Made by a program: the position numbers and the translations under genes. The notes under the pieces are model-generated. The model made no database searches. It had not been told where the DNA came from and was given only the letters and a program-made list of their open reading frames with translations. From NCBI RefSeq assembly GCF_964340395.1, contig NC_135557.1, forward strand, positions 18,332,625-18,396,624: DNA of 64,000 bases, given 5' to 3'. Shown here piece by piece: positions 15,914 to 33,072 of this stretch (positions within the stretch are counted from its first letter, which is position 1; each line of letters starts with the position of its first letter). The DNA comes from Glandiceps talaboti (lineage: Eukaryota; Hemichordata; Enteropneusta; Spengelidae).

Positions 15914-18900
15914 AGTGTGTGTGTGTGTGTGCACATATTTACTACATAAAAAGGTATTTTCGATATATTGCTTCAATAAATATGAATGGACTTTTTTGCG
16001 AGTGCCCAGGCTTACACAGAATGCCAGAAGATCAAGACATTTTTAATCAGTAAACCTTCTGTTTTTCCTAAAGGAAATTTTAGATTTGAATACATTGATT
16101 AACACACAGTTTGATATGTCACTTACGATAGAAGACTGACTCTGTTGTCTTGTATGTTTTTTTTTTTAAATGAACCATTTACTTAATTGTATGTATGTAT
16201 GTATGTATGTATGTATGTATGTATGTATGTATGTATGTATGTATGTATGTATTTACCATTTACTTATTTTTTGTAAGTATAAATTCTGTCTTGTTTGTTC
16301 GTCATATTTAAAATCTAAATAGATTCGGAACAGGGTACCAACTATATATCACTGTACACTCTTTGAAAATGATCTAATAAATATATCACGTGATTGGTTA
16401 AACATGTGCCCGGGTATTCAGTTCTTTACTATGTATGTATGTATGTATGTATGTATGTATGTATGTATGTCATCTTTGCGATCGCTTTGTGGAACTCTTC
16501 CATCTTACTACACAAAAGATTCAGACTTATACTGTGTACACAAAATAAGCGATGAGTTATTATCAATGTATATACCAAGGCGTATCAAATGTTTGAAGCC
16601 TCAATTCTTGAGATACTGCCCTTATTGATGTAATACATATAAGATATCTACCAAAATCAACTTTCAATGGAATGGGGCATTTTGTTCGTAGATAGATATA
16701 CTCACATGGACAGACAGACAGACAGACAGACAGTCAGACAGACAGACAGACAATGTTACAGCATTACCTTTTTTCCTCGGATGATGGGAAAAGTAACATC
16801 GATATACCAAAATGAATTAAATGTGTCCACACTAGGATTCAAGGATTACAATCAAACCTAATACAGTAACACATGAAATTTTACGTGTATGGCCTTTTAT
16901 TCCATATTTTCTCACGAAAGATAGTGCCTGCTTGTGGTGAAGAATTCATTTAGTCATTAGCAGTGCAATGCCAATGAACTCACTTTGTTGTGAAACCTGT
17001 AGAAACGGGATCATCATTTTATGATAGTTAGATTCGTCTAATAATTAAATAATACGTGTAAAAGGAAAGCGTATTTCGCTCGATCAATATATACTATGAC
17101 ATTTGCGAATGTGACAAGACCAGAAAACGTTAGCCACCCTCGATGTATAAGCTCATAGTAAATCTTATTACTATTCGGTCATTTAAATTATTGACAACTC
17201 TATAATAAAATGGTCACCACGCTTTAATAAATTGGAAAAAACTGCCTAAGAGTAATCCGATAATCTTTGATTGAAATCCGTACCCTCAAAATGGCAATAT
17301 TTTTTTAATCATCATTTTGGATACAACATCTACGGCGAAATTAAATTATGAAAATATATAAAGATATGAAAAATGCGTAGGTTTGTGGTCCTTCCTACGT
17401 CTAATTTTCACATCTTAATATTGCGACGAGTAAAAAACCAAATAGTTAACTTAAAATATTCCATTTTGTATAGTCTTTTTTTCAGCTAGTTTGTAAGTCT
17501 ACGTAATGGGCATGTTAAAAAACTTGCAATGAATTAACTATAGTGTCCCTGTTCGATCAGTTTTATTTAGTCATGACACTTCGCTTGATTGATTTCGGCT
17601 TTTTTCCTCTCAACACGTGCTTTGACTAAGGCAACCAAGCGAAGGGTCTAAACTAAGATGTGTTGAGCTGAGTACTTTCGTTAGCAGTGCATCGAAAGAA
17701 TTACAATTATTTTGTTACTTCAAAGGTTACTAACAGATTTGGCGAGATGTGGGTTTGATACAGTTTGATTTTCATTCATAGGGGTACAACGTGATTAAGT
17801 TTGTAATGGATACCTTCAACGGAATGACATATACTTGATTCCATTTAGACAGTTAAGTATATTTATACACAGTAAGGATAATTTTCAATTAAATTAATCA
17901 CACAATGTAATCAAAACAAATATTGGTCGAGGTCTCGTTTGAACGTTTGACAGCATCAGTACAACATTTGGGTATTGATACATATACCTTAAACGTGATT
18001 ATCCTCGTAATAAAAGGATTCTGTTCTCTAATACTTTATTCTTTGACAATATATATCATGTCGTTACTGATACCTCAGACAACTATAAAACATTTTCCAC
18101 AGTGGTATGAGATGATACCAATCGTCCTGGTAAAACGTAAAGAACTCAATACGTGTAATAGAACAATAATGAAGACATAAGACTTTATCTTGTTTCATTT
18201 CCTGACCAGTTTTGCCATTTAAGATTCATGTGTCTGTCTTGAACATTATACCATGCACGAGCCATTTCGAACAAAAAACACGGAATATATACTATGGTCA
18301 TACTACGTCACGACAAAACGTGTCTATGTCACGGCAACGCGCGTTATGTCACTGGTTCTTCTGTGTTCGAAATATTAGTCAAAAAGTTCAAAATTACCAT
18401 TACTTTCCCAATTTTCCTTTTTCTTCATACAACCAGAAATTACACGTGACCTAAGGGTTGTCTCTACGAGTTTATCACAAAGACTAAGGTCATTCGTAAT
18501 CTCCATGGCTGAAAAAGAAAAATATAAAATTGAAATGTTCAATGCAATCAAAGTAAAGTGAACCATCGTACATAATTTATATAAATCTTTATGAACCCGG
18601 ACATGGTCTTAACAAAGACAACCTATTCCAGCTTGCTAATCTGACCCTGAAAATATGAAAGATAAAAAGCTTCCAATATAATATTGCGTCTGAGGATATT
18701 TAAGTAGCCAATAGCTATAATACTTTATCAACTATTCAATAGGAATATCCAGGAAGGTCAAAGGTTAGGTTCTATGCAAAAACAGAGTCGACAGTTGTTC
18801 ACTATATGTTATATTTATATTCGGCAGATGTGATGTCTGAATATATAATGTACCTTATAAATCAATAACAAAACGATATTTCTAACTGAAGAATTCATAC

Positions 18901-19420
18901 TAAGGCTATACTTAGTATAAATGTCAACAAGTTTGCATCAAGTTAAACAACTGATATGGACCTTGAGCGGTTATCCTAGTCTATGTGGTTACAATACGAA
19001 AATGTCAGCCACACTAAAACTTTACCTTGACAGTAAAACTAAATAAAGTACGCATTAATGTATTATGGCAGATTAGTGAGGATATTTCGTAAATTGTGAA
19101 TAATAAAGCTGTCAATTTAAAATTATAATGAAGGGTTCCGAAATCAAAATAACGCGAAAGGACTCCGCTAGATTAGATAATGAACCATCCTCATGCAGGA
19201 ATACACCCTTCTTTATCCTTCCAGATTTGAATAAAATATTCCGAATGAAAGGAAAGCCTAATAAATAGATCAAGGTGCAATCAGTTAAATGTTTGATGTT
19301 CGCAATACAAATTCTGATTACTTTATTTCTTTGGTCGGAATATAGGTTGGATTTGCAAAACTGTAAACAATATAACAAAATGTTAGATTTCATATAGCGT
19401 GATTTCCACACTAACTATGC
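15160..19420. other. Intergenic; several microsatellites
   Basis: No supported gene. Repeats seen: (GT)n with an internal GC run at about 15,883-15,932, (GTAT)n at about 16,188-16,252 and 16,430-16,470, and (ACAG)n at about 16,709-16,752. The open frames at 17,923-18,180 plus and 18,375-18,566 minus have no recognisable features. Confidence 0.45.
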
Positions 19421-19428
19421 TAAAGCGC

Positions 19429-19820
19429 TTTACAATTATGTGTATTCCTTTAGGGGAACAACGTCTGATGTGATAGTGGTGAATCAATGGAAATCTCAAA
19501 ATGTCCGTTCCCCTGACTTTACTCTCATCTATAGTCTTTTCACAGCTGATGACAAGAAAACCTCGCTCACTTTTACAATTATGTGTATTCCTTTAGGGGA
19601 ACAACGTCTGATGTGATATAATTAAATATAGAATCTGTCTTGCCTCATAAACATGCATAGAACTGTCTTATACATGCGATAGACACGTTAACCTTTGGGA
19701 AGATTACACAATTAGTGGTGAATCAATGTAAATCTCAAACCGTCCGTTCCCCTGACTTTACTCTCATCTGTAGTCTTTTCACAGCTGATGACAAGAAAAC
19801 CTCGCTCACTTTTACACACA
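19429..19820. repeat. Tandem local duplication (two modules, twice each)
   Basis: The segment ACAATTATGTGTATTCCTTT occurs at about 19,432 and 19,575. The segment beginning GTGGTGAATCAATG and running through CTGATGACAAGAAAACCTCG occurs at about 19,478-19,575 and 19,714-19,815. The copies differ by a few bases, so the duplication is fairly recent. No coding role is evident. Confidence 0.75.
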
Positions 19821-19899
19821 ATTGTTATGAATGCTTTCCAAATCCACTTAAGGTAATGCAATATGCTTGATACAATGAGGACGCCATGTTCCTTGATAA

Positions 19900-20440
19900 G
19901 TCATGTACATACTATACTTTAATATGGTATAATTATTAATCTCATCGAGTGTTATACATGATTACCTTGTAGAATTGAAGCTGCGATTTTGAGTATGTCT
20001 GCCGCCATTTTCAATGAACTCAAGAGTCCTTCCGAAAGCTTCTTTCATCATACTCGAGGGAGATTAAAGATCACATAACTTTCCATCTATTAGTGTTAAA
20101 TAATGCCAATGTCCTCATTTTGCTTTGGGTTAACGTAGTATGCATAAAGCAATCGTTAATGTTTATTGTTACTTCGTTCAGGAAAACTCAAACTTTAGTA
20201 TCAGCAAAAATCAAGAGTAGAAAATCACCGTGAACCTTGTTTTTAAATAGAGGGCAATATTAAGGTACATACTATACTTTAATACGTGGTATAATCATTA
20301 ATCTCATCGAGTAATATACATGATTTCCCATGTAGAATTGAAACTGGGATTTTGAGTATGTCTGCCGCCATTTTCAAAGACCTCAAGTCCTTCCGAAAAT
20401 CCATTCATCATACTCGAGGGAGATTAAATATCACATAATT
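19900..20440. repeat. Tandem duplication, spacing about 360 bp
   Basis: A block of about 170 bp starting ACATACTATACTTTAATA and ending ACTCGAGGGAGATTAAA is present at about 19,906-20,080 and again at about 20,266-20,440. Both contain GAGTATGTCTGCCGCCATTT. The copies differ by substitutions and small indels. No gene is recognised. Confidence 0.75.
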
Positions 20441-21300
20441 TCCTTGAAACGATGACCGCAAACTTCCAAGTTTCTTGCAGGAGCTGGAACAAGCATTCAT
20501 ATGCCAAACTTTAGAGATACTTCAAGCACGTAATTTGTCACCTTTTTCTAGTGTATACCATACATCAGGCTAGTTTCCTGAGTTCAACTTATGGAAAGAC
20601 GAAATGCAACATAATTAATTAAAATTCAAGGAATTTAATATATGAAACTAAGAGTTGGAATAGCGTGTTTTGTCTATTGTAGATATAAATCATAAAGAAA
20701 ATGATAACTACATAAGGATCATTTGACATCCGGCATTTACATTTCTGTTTGGAACTCTACAAATGCATGTCGAACAACTTATCTTTGGACGTTCTTATGT
20801 CTAGAACACTTCTGACAAACATCAGTGCAATCCAACTCGTTACGTCTGCTTCACTACGTCTAACATTAAATGAAATCAGGGAACATTTGTTGACAAATTT
20901 GAAAAACCAACACGCATCATTACCGTAATGCACCAACATCCTATTTTTTACCATTAGTCTGATAAGGTAATTTCCGTTTGTGTTCAACGTAATGGAAAAC
21001 GACTTTTAGAAAGGGTAATTGGGTATGACGTTGTCGAGGTTTACCACGTTTAAGCTACTAGGTAAATATGTTCTGTGGATGTCAAAGAAGTGTTTACCTC
21101 CATCACGTGTATTTCCACTTCAGAATAGTTTAAGGTAGGTATGTACGCATATATTTATAAGAAAGATTTAGTTTATCTTTGAAGCATATTTGTGGATCGA
21201 TTACTTTAACAAAACTATCTCAACGATATTCAGGAGCAAACGGTTGGGAAAAACATCAGTAGTTTCATGAGTTTGCGATATGGCCATATGAGAGTCGCCT
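20441..21300. other. Intergenic, nothing recognised
   Basis: Open frames of up to 76 codons (for example 20,757-20,987 minus) show no motif or splice context I can use. Confidence 0.4.
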
Positions 21301-25160
<3,860 letters not shown>

Positions 25161-25165
25161 ACATT

Positions 25166-25166
<1 letters not shown>

Positions 25167-25206
<40 letters not shown>

Positions 25207-25374
25207 CTGAAAGTGAAAAAACTAAACAGTGAAGACAACAATGTTGACAATAATAAAAATAATAAAAACAATAGCAACAACTACAGTAACGACGAAGATG
25301 ACGAAGACGACAATGACATCGTCAATAATAAACATTTTTTTTTGTATTTCGATCCTGATAATTTTTGGTATTTC

Positions 25375-25414
<40 letters not shown>

Positions 25415-25437
25415 CTACAACAACAACAACAACAAAT
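25167..25437. repeat. Paired (ACA)n trinucleotide arrays
   Basis: Two CAA-type arrays (about 25,167-25,207 and 25,376-25,437) lie just downstream of the peptide gene. A matching pair (about 48,760-48,802 and 48,882-48,915) lies in the same position next to the second peptide gene, which marks the left part of the block duplication. Confidence 0.85.
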
Positions 25438-25646
25438 ACATAAACACCAAGAACACTGACATACTAAATTCTTTTTATTTTGAGTCAAATGCATTTATTC
25501 AAACTATTAAATCAAAATGACAACTGTATACATCACTACAATTAAAGGACAACACAATTTTATATCAATGATATGTTTAAAGAGTCCCTGTATACATTTT
25601 TCAAAATAACACGTATACAATTCAATAAATAGCCCGCATGTCAATA

Positions 25647-27184
<1,538 letters not shown>

Positions 27185-27471
27185 GGTTAGTAGTTAGTGA
27201 CAAATCCTAGATATACATATACCTGTAAATATTAAAGGTTAAATATCAAATAATGGAATTAAAGTGTAAGGGTACATATTCCGATTACATTTGTCTGTTT
27301 ATATTAAATGGCTAAGTGCATGCGATAGCATTTTTAATCTCAGCATAAGTTGGATAATATTATGTTAAATGTGTGCTCAAATGTTCAAATGCGCACATAA
27401 TCATTACACTGTCGCCCTGTTTAATTTGATTTATTTCATAACAATTGGGCCACCGCCGTCTCCTACTCCCA

Positions 27472-27492
27472 CCCTAACCCTAACCCTAACCC
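27472..27492. repeat. Interstitial telomeric repeat (CCCTAA)3.5
   Basis: Three and a half exact copies of CCCTAA, the C-rich strand of the animal telomere repeat. It lies between the noncoding first exon and the signal-peptide exon of peptide gene copy 1. It is absent from the corresponding interval of copy 2. Confidence 0.85.
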
Positions 27493-28760
27493 ACCATCCA
27501 TCATTCGACAAAAAAGAGGATAAATAACAGAATAACCTTTGGAATATAATGACAAATGAAATAGAAATTACAAAGATATTTATTTAGCGTCTTCTCTCTG
27601 AGTAAAAATGCTTTCAATACAAAAATAGACGAAAAAGTGTAAGTTCATTTCTGGTCGAAAATAAGGTTATTGCTTTTTCTCGTTTCAGGGTACTGCATAA
27701 AATAATTTGCTCTTTCTAAGAGATTGGTAGATTGGACAAAATAACAAAACATTAAATTCATCTTCAAGAACTGTTTGACCTTCATTTTCACACACAAAAA
27801 GAATACATTTTCTGTCCGAGATAGCTTTACCGACACCTGGGTGTATGGATACTTTGTAAATATAATTCATGTTGTAGCTGTGACTGTTTCATGGATAATA
27901 TGGAACAATTTGTGGCTCACGACCTCCATTGGATGGGACCTTGTTTTCTACATACTGGTAGTACAGGTATTTGCTTGTTACCGCGCAGGTGACTTCCCCT
28001 TACCCCTTACAGCATATTGGGTATAGGGTGAATCATCACAAAGCATACTTTGTAGTCCTTGTGAACAATATGTATTATTAACTGGATCATTAGATTACAT
28101 TATGCACGGCCTACATCGATTTACAAAGTCCCAAAACGAATGTTCGCATGGCAACACTTGTCAGGGAGAAGTTGACATCGGAAGCATTTGTCATCGGGCC
28201 TTAGCCCGGGGCGAGGTACTGGGACAAATGTCGTTCTTGACACATTTCGCCAGATGTTATTTTGAAAGAATTCCCGCAGGATTTCTACTATGCGTAGACA
28301 ATTAGGACCTTGGATAAAACTAACACAATGTTAGTCGAAGTACACCCATTAGTGTTTTTTTAAAAAAAGAAGAATTTATATATGTATATACATACTGCTT
28401 CCATATCCTAACAATAGATGGCGCTCGAGGGTAATGGAAAAAATTACACTACAGCATACTTTTAGATATTTAATTCCGATTACTAATTGAAAACTATATA
28501 TATGTTTTGTGATATGCGATACCTCATCTCGTATTTAATAATATAGTGTCCTTTTACATAAAACATCAATCCATACCACACCCACACGAAGCAAGTTCAA
28601 TTTTCTTTTTCTTTAAAAAAAACCATTCATATTAACTTGGAAACAAAATCGAACGTTTACACAAATGATCATGCCATGCCACAATATACCATGAGCTAAC
28701 ACCAACACAAGATCATGTTTACAGTGCGAACATCTAACCATACAATAAAAATACACTTAC

Positions 28761-28832
28761 CCTTGATATGGCTGTATGATCTTTGATCGGTCTCTGATGC
28801 AAGAATTTGAATATCTAACCCTATATATATAG
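28761..28832 (-). promoter_or_regulatory. Core promoter and noncoding first exon of peptide gene copy 1
   Basis: Reading minus, a TATA box (CTATATATATAG, 28,832-28,821) is followed by about 60 bp ending in AAGG|GTAAGT at 28,760. The coding exon's acceptor (ATCTAG) is at 27,207-27,210. The second gene has the same arrangement, and both have CCACAGCTG upstream (about 28,875 and 50,140). This supports a real promoter with a conserved E-box-like site. Confidence 0.65.
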
Positions 28833-28869
28833 TTTCATGTGTATTTATATCACAGGCATGGATTCATTG

Positions 28870-30630
28870 TCCACAGCTGCTGCTCTAAGATTATAATAAA
28901 TTGTAAGGTTTTAATCGAAGTATTGGAAATTCTTAGAGTGCAAGCTGATGTATCCAAGTGGATTCTATTTAATAAAGAAACTTAATAAAAATTAGAAATG
29001 TCATCTTGCCCAATTTAAACTAAACACACTAACAACTAGTATTTGAGACTTTGCTCATTAAGTATGAGATGATAAATTTATATACCTTCCATTCTTCGAA
29101 AAACTCCTGTCCTACAGGTCTGTATATTTTAAGTTCTAGTTCTTAGTGTTACACTTGATAGATGTCCATATTCAGAGCTTGAAACGTTCATTATAATGAA
29201 AAATACGTCAAAAATAAACAGCAATCATATTGATGTTGACAGCGAAGCCTTTTAATAATGGTCATTGTTATTGTAAATACGTTAGCGAGTATTTCCAACT
29301 TTTCGTCTGTTAAGAAACTGAATTCAGAACATTAATTACAGGGATAACCTTTTAGAGTGGTTTCTAGTACAACCAAATAGTGTAAGTTTAATTTTCAAAC
29401 TCAGTCCCAAACACTTTATTTCAATAATTGCACATATATAGCAACATAGCAACCTGCTGCAATTAGAGAAAAAAAATTGTTATTGTGCATATTTGACAAA
29501 TGTAACAACCACTCTTTTGAGAATGTAGGTTTCTTTGCCTCAAAGAATGTATATTTAATCAATCTGTTGCCATAACCCTCATGTGATTGTTACCATAGCA
29601 AATAATGTAAATTGTTTGTCTCTGTAAAGGTCAGTGATATTGCAATCACCAAGATACGTTGGTATTAAAATGCAAGCTTCGAAATTTATATAATTTGGTG
29701 TGTACATAGAAAATGACAAAACGCTCGTGTACAGCACAGCTTTGAAGACTAAAGTGTACGTGTTGACGACTGGCAATGACATCAAAAAGAAATAGCATGG
29801 TACAGATTTGATTCTATTAACGATATGACTGAAATTATGTCTTGACGAGTGTCCTCCTGAGTATTTGTTTTTGTATTTGTAAACTGCATCATCAAAAAGA
29901 TCATGCCAGATAATAAAAAAAATACGTTGGCTGTGTTAGCTTGCATTTCCGCTATTGTTAGAAATAAAAACATCTATGAAAGCAGTGCAGTGTTTGATGT
30001 GCGTCATTTTCCAAATGGGATGGAATAACATTGTTGACATAATACAGCCAAGTTCATGACTGTGTCTAAAGTACATGTACAGCCTGTTCAACATCATTAT
30101 ACTGTCAATGCCGGAAACAAGTTAGGCTCCACTCCATCCTTTGTTTTGCTATCCTTGAATTTCCTCAAAACCTATCAGGCAGACGTAGAAAGGGAAAAAC
30201 ACAGAAAAAATCAACATAATGCTAGCATGTCACGTAAAATTCCCATTTCTGTTGATACATTTTCTGTTTGTACTTAATCTTACTAGACTAGTGAAATATA
30301 AAACGTCAAAATCCAAAGTATTTGTGTATGTGTGATGTCTGGTACAATGATGGCAGACAACAAAACGGGAACTTGATGCAGGTAACCTATGATAACTTGA
30401 TATCATAAATGCATCATCACAGTTTTCTTTTTGTCGATACCGATATTCGGACATTGATAAGGAATGCACATTTACATGTTGGAACGCAACTGAGGTGACT
30501 AATTCGGTGTCCATGGCAACAAATGGTACACACTTTACTACATACAGTGTACATGTTCATAAGCAGAACGACTAACTGAGATGTTGAGTAAATATTGAAA
30601 TACAGTTATGTTCGGTTCTATATCGAGTTC
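28870..30630. other. Peptide gene upstream region; no gene recognised
   Basis: Sequence from about 28,920 to 29,430 has diverged matches to about 50,175-50,650 upstream of the second peptide gene (for example CCAAATAGTG-AG-TTTAATTTTCAA). Beyond that I see no gene. The frame at 29,579-29,785 minus is somewhat hydrophobic but unsupported. Confidence 0.5.
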
Positions 30631-30755
30631 ACTTGATGTCATGTTTGACTGTCGTTTGTTACGGGTATATGTTTCCTCTGTTTCAGTTTATTTGTCTGTT
30701 TTGTTATGTACCAGTGTGTGTGTGTGTCTGTGTGTATACTGAGTGTATATTTAAT

Positions 30756-31018
30756 ATGTATGTATGTATGTATGTGTGCGTGCATGCGTGCGTTCATGTG
30801 TGTCTGTCTGTCTGTATGTATGTATGTATGTATGTATGTATGTATGTATGTGTATGCATGTATGTATGTATGTATGTATGTATGTATGTATGTATGTATG
30901 TATGTATGTATGTATGTATGTCTGTCAGTCTGTCTACCTGTCTCTCGGTCAGTGTCTGCTTTGTCGCCAGACACGCACGCACGCGCGCGCGCATACACAC
31001 ACACACACACACACACAC
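30756..31018. repeat. (ATGT)n - unique linker - (CA)n compound repeat
   Basis: ATGT arrays (about 30,756-30,920) are followed by a short linker that includes TGTCGCCAGACACGCACGC, then (CA)n. The linker recurs in inverted orientation at about 60,495-60,545 beside the second Ig exon. It therefore belongs to the duplicated unit. Confidence 0.85.
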
Positions 31019-31024
31019 TTATTT

Positions 31025-31368
31025 TAAGGGGTAGACCATTTGATATCCGGGGGGGGGGCTGAAAGAAACAGAGACAAGAACAAATATAAAATTATATATG
31101 TACCACAGGCCAACGAAACTGACTGGTCCCTGACATGTGTTTGAAAATGTTTGTCATGAACTGACAAGTGTCTTGGTTGGAGATGCACTAGCAGGTTGAA
31201 CAGTACACTAGAACTTGTGCATCATTTCCCTGCCCTAGCAGCAGTGGTCCATCTTTTTTTCCATCACCCACTCATATCCGGATTGTTCAAGCAACTGCAT
31301 TTGGCATCTTCCCCCCCCCCCCGAAATCTTCCAAGCCCTCCCCAGGATATCAAATGGTCTACCCCTAA
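31025..31368. mobile_element. MITE with TAA target duplication (PIF/Harbinger-like)
   Basis: The element spans 31,028-31,365 (338 bp). Its terminal inverted repeats are GGGGTAGACCATTTGATATCC and its reverse complement, each followed inward by a G/C homopolymer. It is bordered by TAA at 31,025-31,027 and 31,366-31,368. The second Ig-exon copy (near 60,320) has the uninterrupted sequence TTATTTAATATGCTGTGACG at the homologous place, so that copy shows the empty site. A 3-bp TAA duplication is typical of PIF/Harbinger elements. There is no coding capacity. The internal GAAACTGACTGGTCCCT resembles a string in the G-rich block at about 46,510. Confidence 0.85.
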
Positions 31369-31388
31369 TATGCTGTAACGTATTTCAG

Positions 31389-32659
31389 CTGACCGTAAAG
31401 GACTCCTAGTATATCCAAAACAACGAAGCGATGACGATGAAAGACCAACAATAATTTGTGAAGCCTTTAACAGTAAACCTGATACAGTCCTACACTGGGA
31501 TTTCGGTATGGAAGACATACAACCGAATTACATCATTCGAAATTCCAGACAAGACGTTGGAAACGGACTGAGTCACGTCATAACTCGACATACCAAGTAA
31601 CACTGACTTCTATAAACTGACTGTCACGTGTTCTGCTGTGGAGGAGAGAAAACAACTACACGTGAAGAACTCAATACTCGAACTCGTCTATGATCAGGTC
31701 AAACAGAAAGGTTAGTACTCGTCTATATAATTAGAGCAGGTCAAATGTTGGCATCCTGTCGGCTAGAGCAAGTCAAAGGTTAGGACCGGTCTCTCTAGTT
31801 CAAATGTCAAATATTGGTAATGTATGTCATATATAAGTAATCATCTGCCGAGATCTGGTCAAACGCTAGTACTCATGAATCATGATGCTACTTTCCATAT
31901 CATAAGTTGTCGAAGATATTTTGTTCCAAAATTTCCTATTGAATTTGTTTGTTCTACTTTAATACGGCGACCACAGTTTGATATTGTTTTTAGTTGTTCC
32001 AACATAAATCCCCCAAAATAGTAAGAAAATTTCCCTAAATGTAGTGGTAAACAGAAACATAGAAAGATTGCGCTTTTGGTTTACCAAAGGAATTAGTCTC
32101 GGTTACCCAGATTCTCGCCGTTGAGGGCTTCAACCCTGAGCGAGAGTATGCCATCTATTGTAAGGAGCAACTTGGCCGCCGCGCTGTCAAGATCTTGGAC
32201 AGTCACTGATTGGACAAACATTTTCAATTTCATCAGTTCTATATATACTTAACACAAATCATGGTATAAACTTTTTGAAGATTGTCTTTATCAGGAGATT
32301 AACCAAAATACTCTTAGCAAGAGTTGCTACCATGTGATTCACTATACATTTAATTGTCATGTTGTGGGTCGAAGTCAGCCTACCCACCAAGCAACCATCT
32401 TGTAACAATCACTAACATTGTCTTTCCCAGACTCTCGCTCGGCGGGGGGGGGGGGGGGGATATGCCCTCAGCGGCGAGAGTCTGGGTAAGCGATACAACA
32501 CTGGTATAAGCAACGTACATTGTTTTGCTTACTTTATTTATAGATAATGGTAAGAGGTGTGCTTGCCGGGGTAATAAGCAAGACCGGTCAAGAACCAAAG
32601 ACAAGAAACAATGCATACGCAAGAAGCCACGTCGAAACAGATGTCAAAGAAACAAATAA
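31389..32659 (+). pseudogene. Ig-domain exon plus basic Cys-containing tail exon, disrupted
   Basis: Exon A (31,389-31,710; acceptor TTTCAG, donor AAAG|GTTAGT) encodes an Ig-like fold: IICEAFNSKPDTVLHWDF, then after a break FYKLTVTCSA, giving the paired Cys and the central Trp. Between them an 11-nt deletion, seen by comparison with the copy at 60.1 kb, shifts the frame and creates a stop. Exon B (32,544-32,659; acceptor TTTATAG) continues in phase with 38 residues, about 15 of them Lys/Arg, and four Cys (starts DNGKRCACRG), then stops. The combination resembles the C-terminus of a secreted or shed Ig protein with a heparin-binding tail. No signal-peptide exon was found upstream. It is probably a relic; exon skipping or an assembly error is less likely. 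Confidence 0.6.
32103..32489. mobile_element. Foldback element with TTACCCAGA-type termini
   Basis: The left end (TTACCCAGATTCTCGCCGTT, from 32,103) and right end (CGGCGAGAGTCTGGGTAA, to 32,489) are inverted repeats of about 26 bp. A second partial terminus (CCCAGACTCTCGCTCGGCGG) lies inside at about 32,426-32,445, next to an 18-bp G run. It sits in the intron between the Ig exon and the basic tail exon. No target duplication was identified and no coding capacity is present. Confidence 0.65.
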
Positions 32660-32916
32660 AAAAGTTGAAGTTGGATGTACAGTTCACACACCTTGGCATT
32701 CTACCTGGAAACAAAAGACTCCTATATCAATATGAGGGAAGTTTAACGAATAGCATTTACATTTATTTTTGAATATACTGTCATGTTCAAGACTCTATCT
32801 ATATAATGGACGGGGTTGCTATTAAATTTTGATAACTTAGGGTGTCTTACTGACCCTGCACAAGCTGCAACTTGGACAGTTTCTTTTTCATTGAGTAACC
32901 AAAGATATATTCGCAT

Positions 32917-33072
32917 ACATACATACATACTTATATACATATATACATACATACATACATACATGTACACGCATACATACATACATACATACTTATATAC
33001 ATATATACATACATACATACATACATACATACATGTACACGCATACATACATACACGCATACATACATACAC
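32917..33072. repeat. (ATAC)n array at the edge of the duplicated block
   Basis: An ATAC/ACAT array with internal GTACACGC interruptions. It is inverted relative to the ATGT array at 30.76 kb. A homologous array (about 60,549-60,800) starts the second ST6Gal block. Confidence 0.9.

Noticed and set aside
25222-25494. Poly-Cys/poly-Thr/poly-Gln frames
   Set aside because: Translations of the CAA trinucleotide arrays.
30633-31062. Frames of 60-133 codons made of MYVC, IHTY and CVCV repeats (also at 10.6, 32.7, 35.5 and 60.3-60.8 kb)
   Set aside because: Pure ATGT/ACAT and CA repeat artefacts present in all frames.
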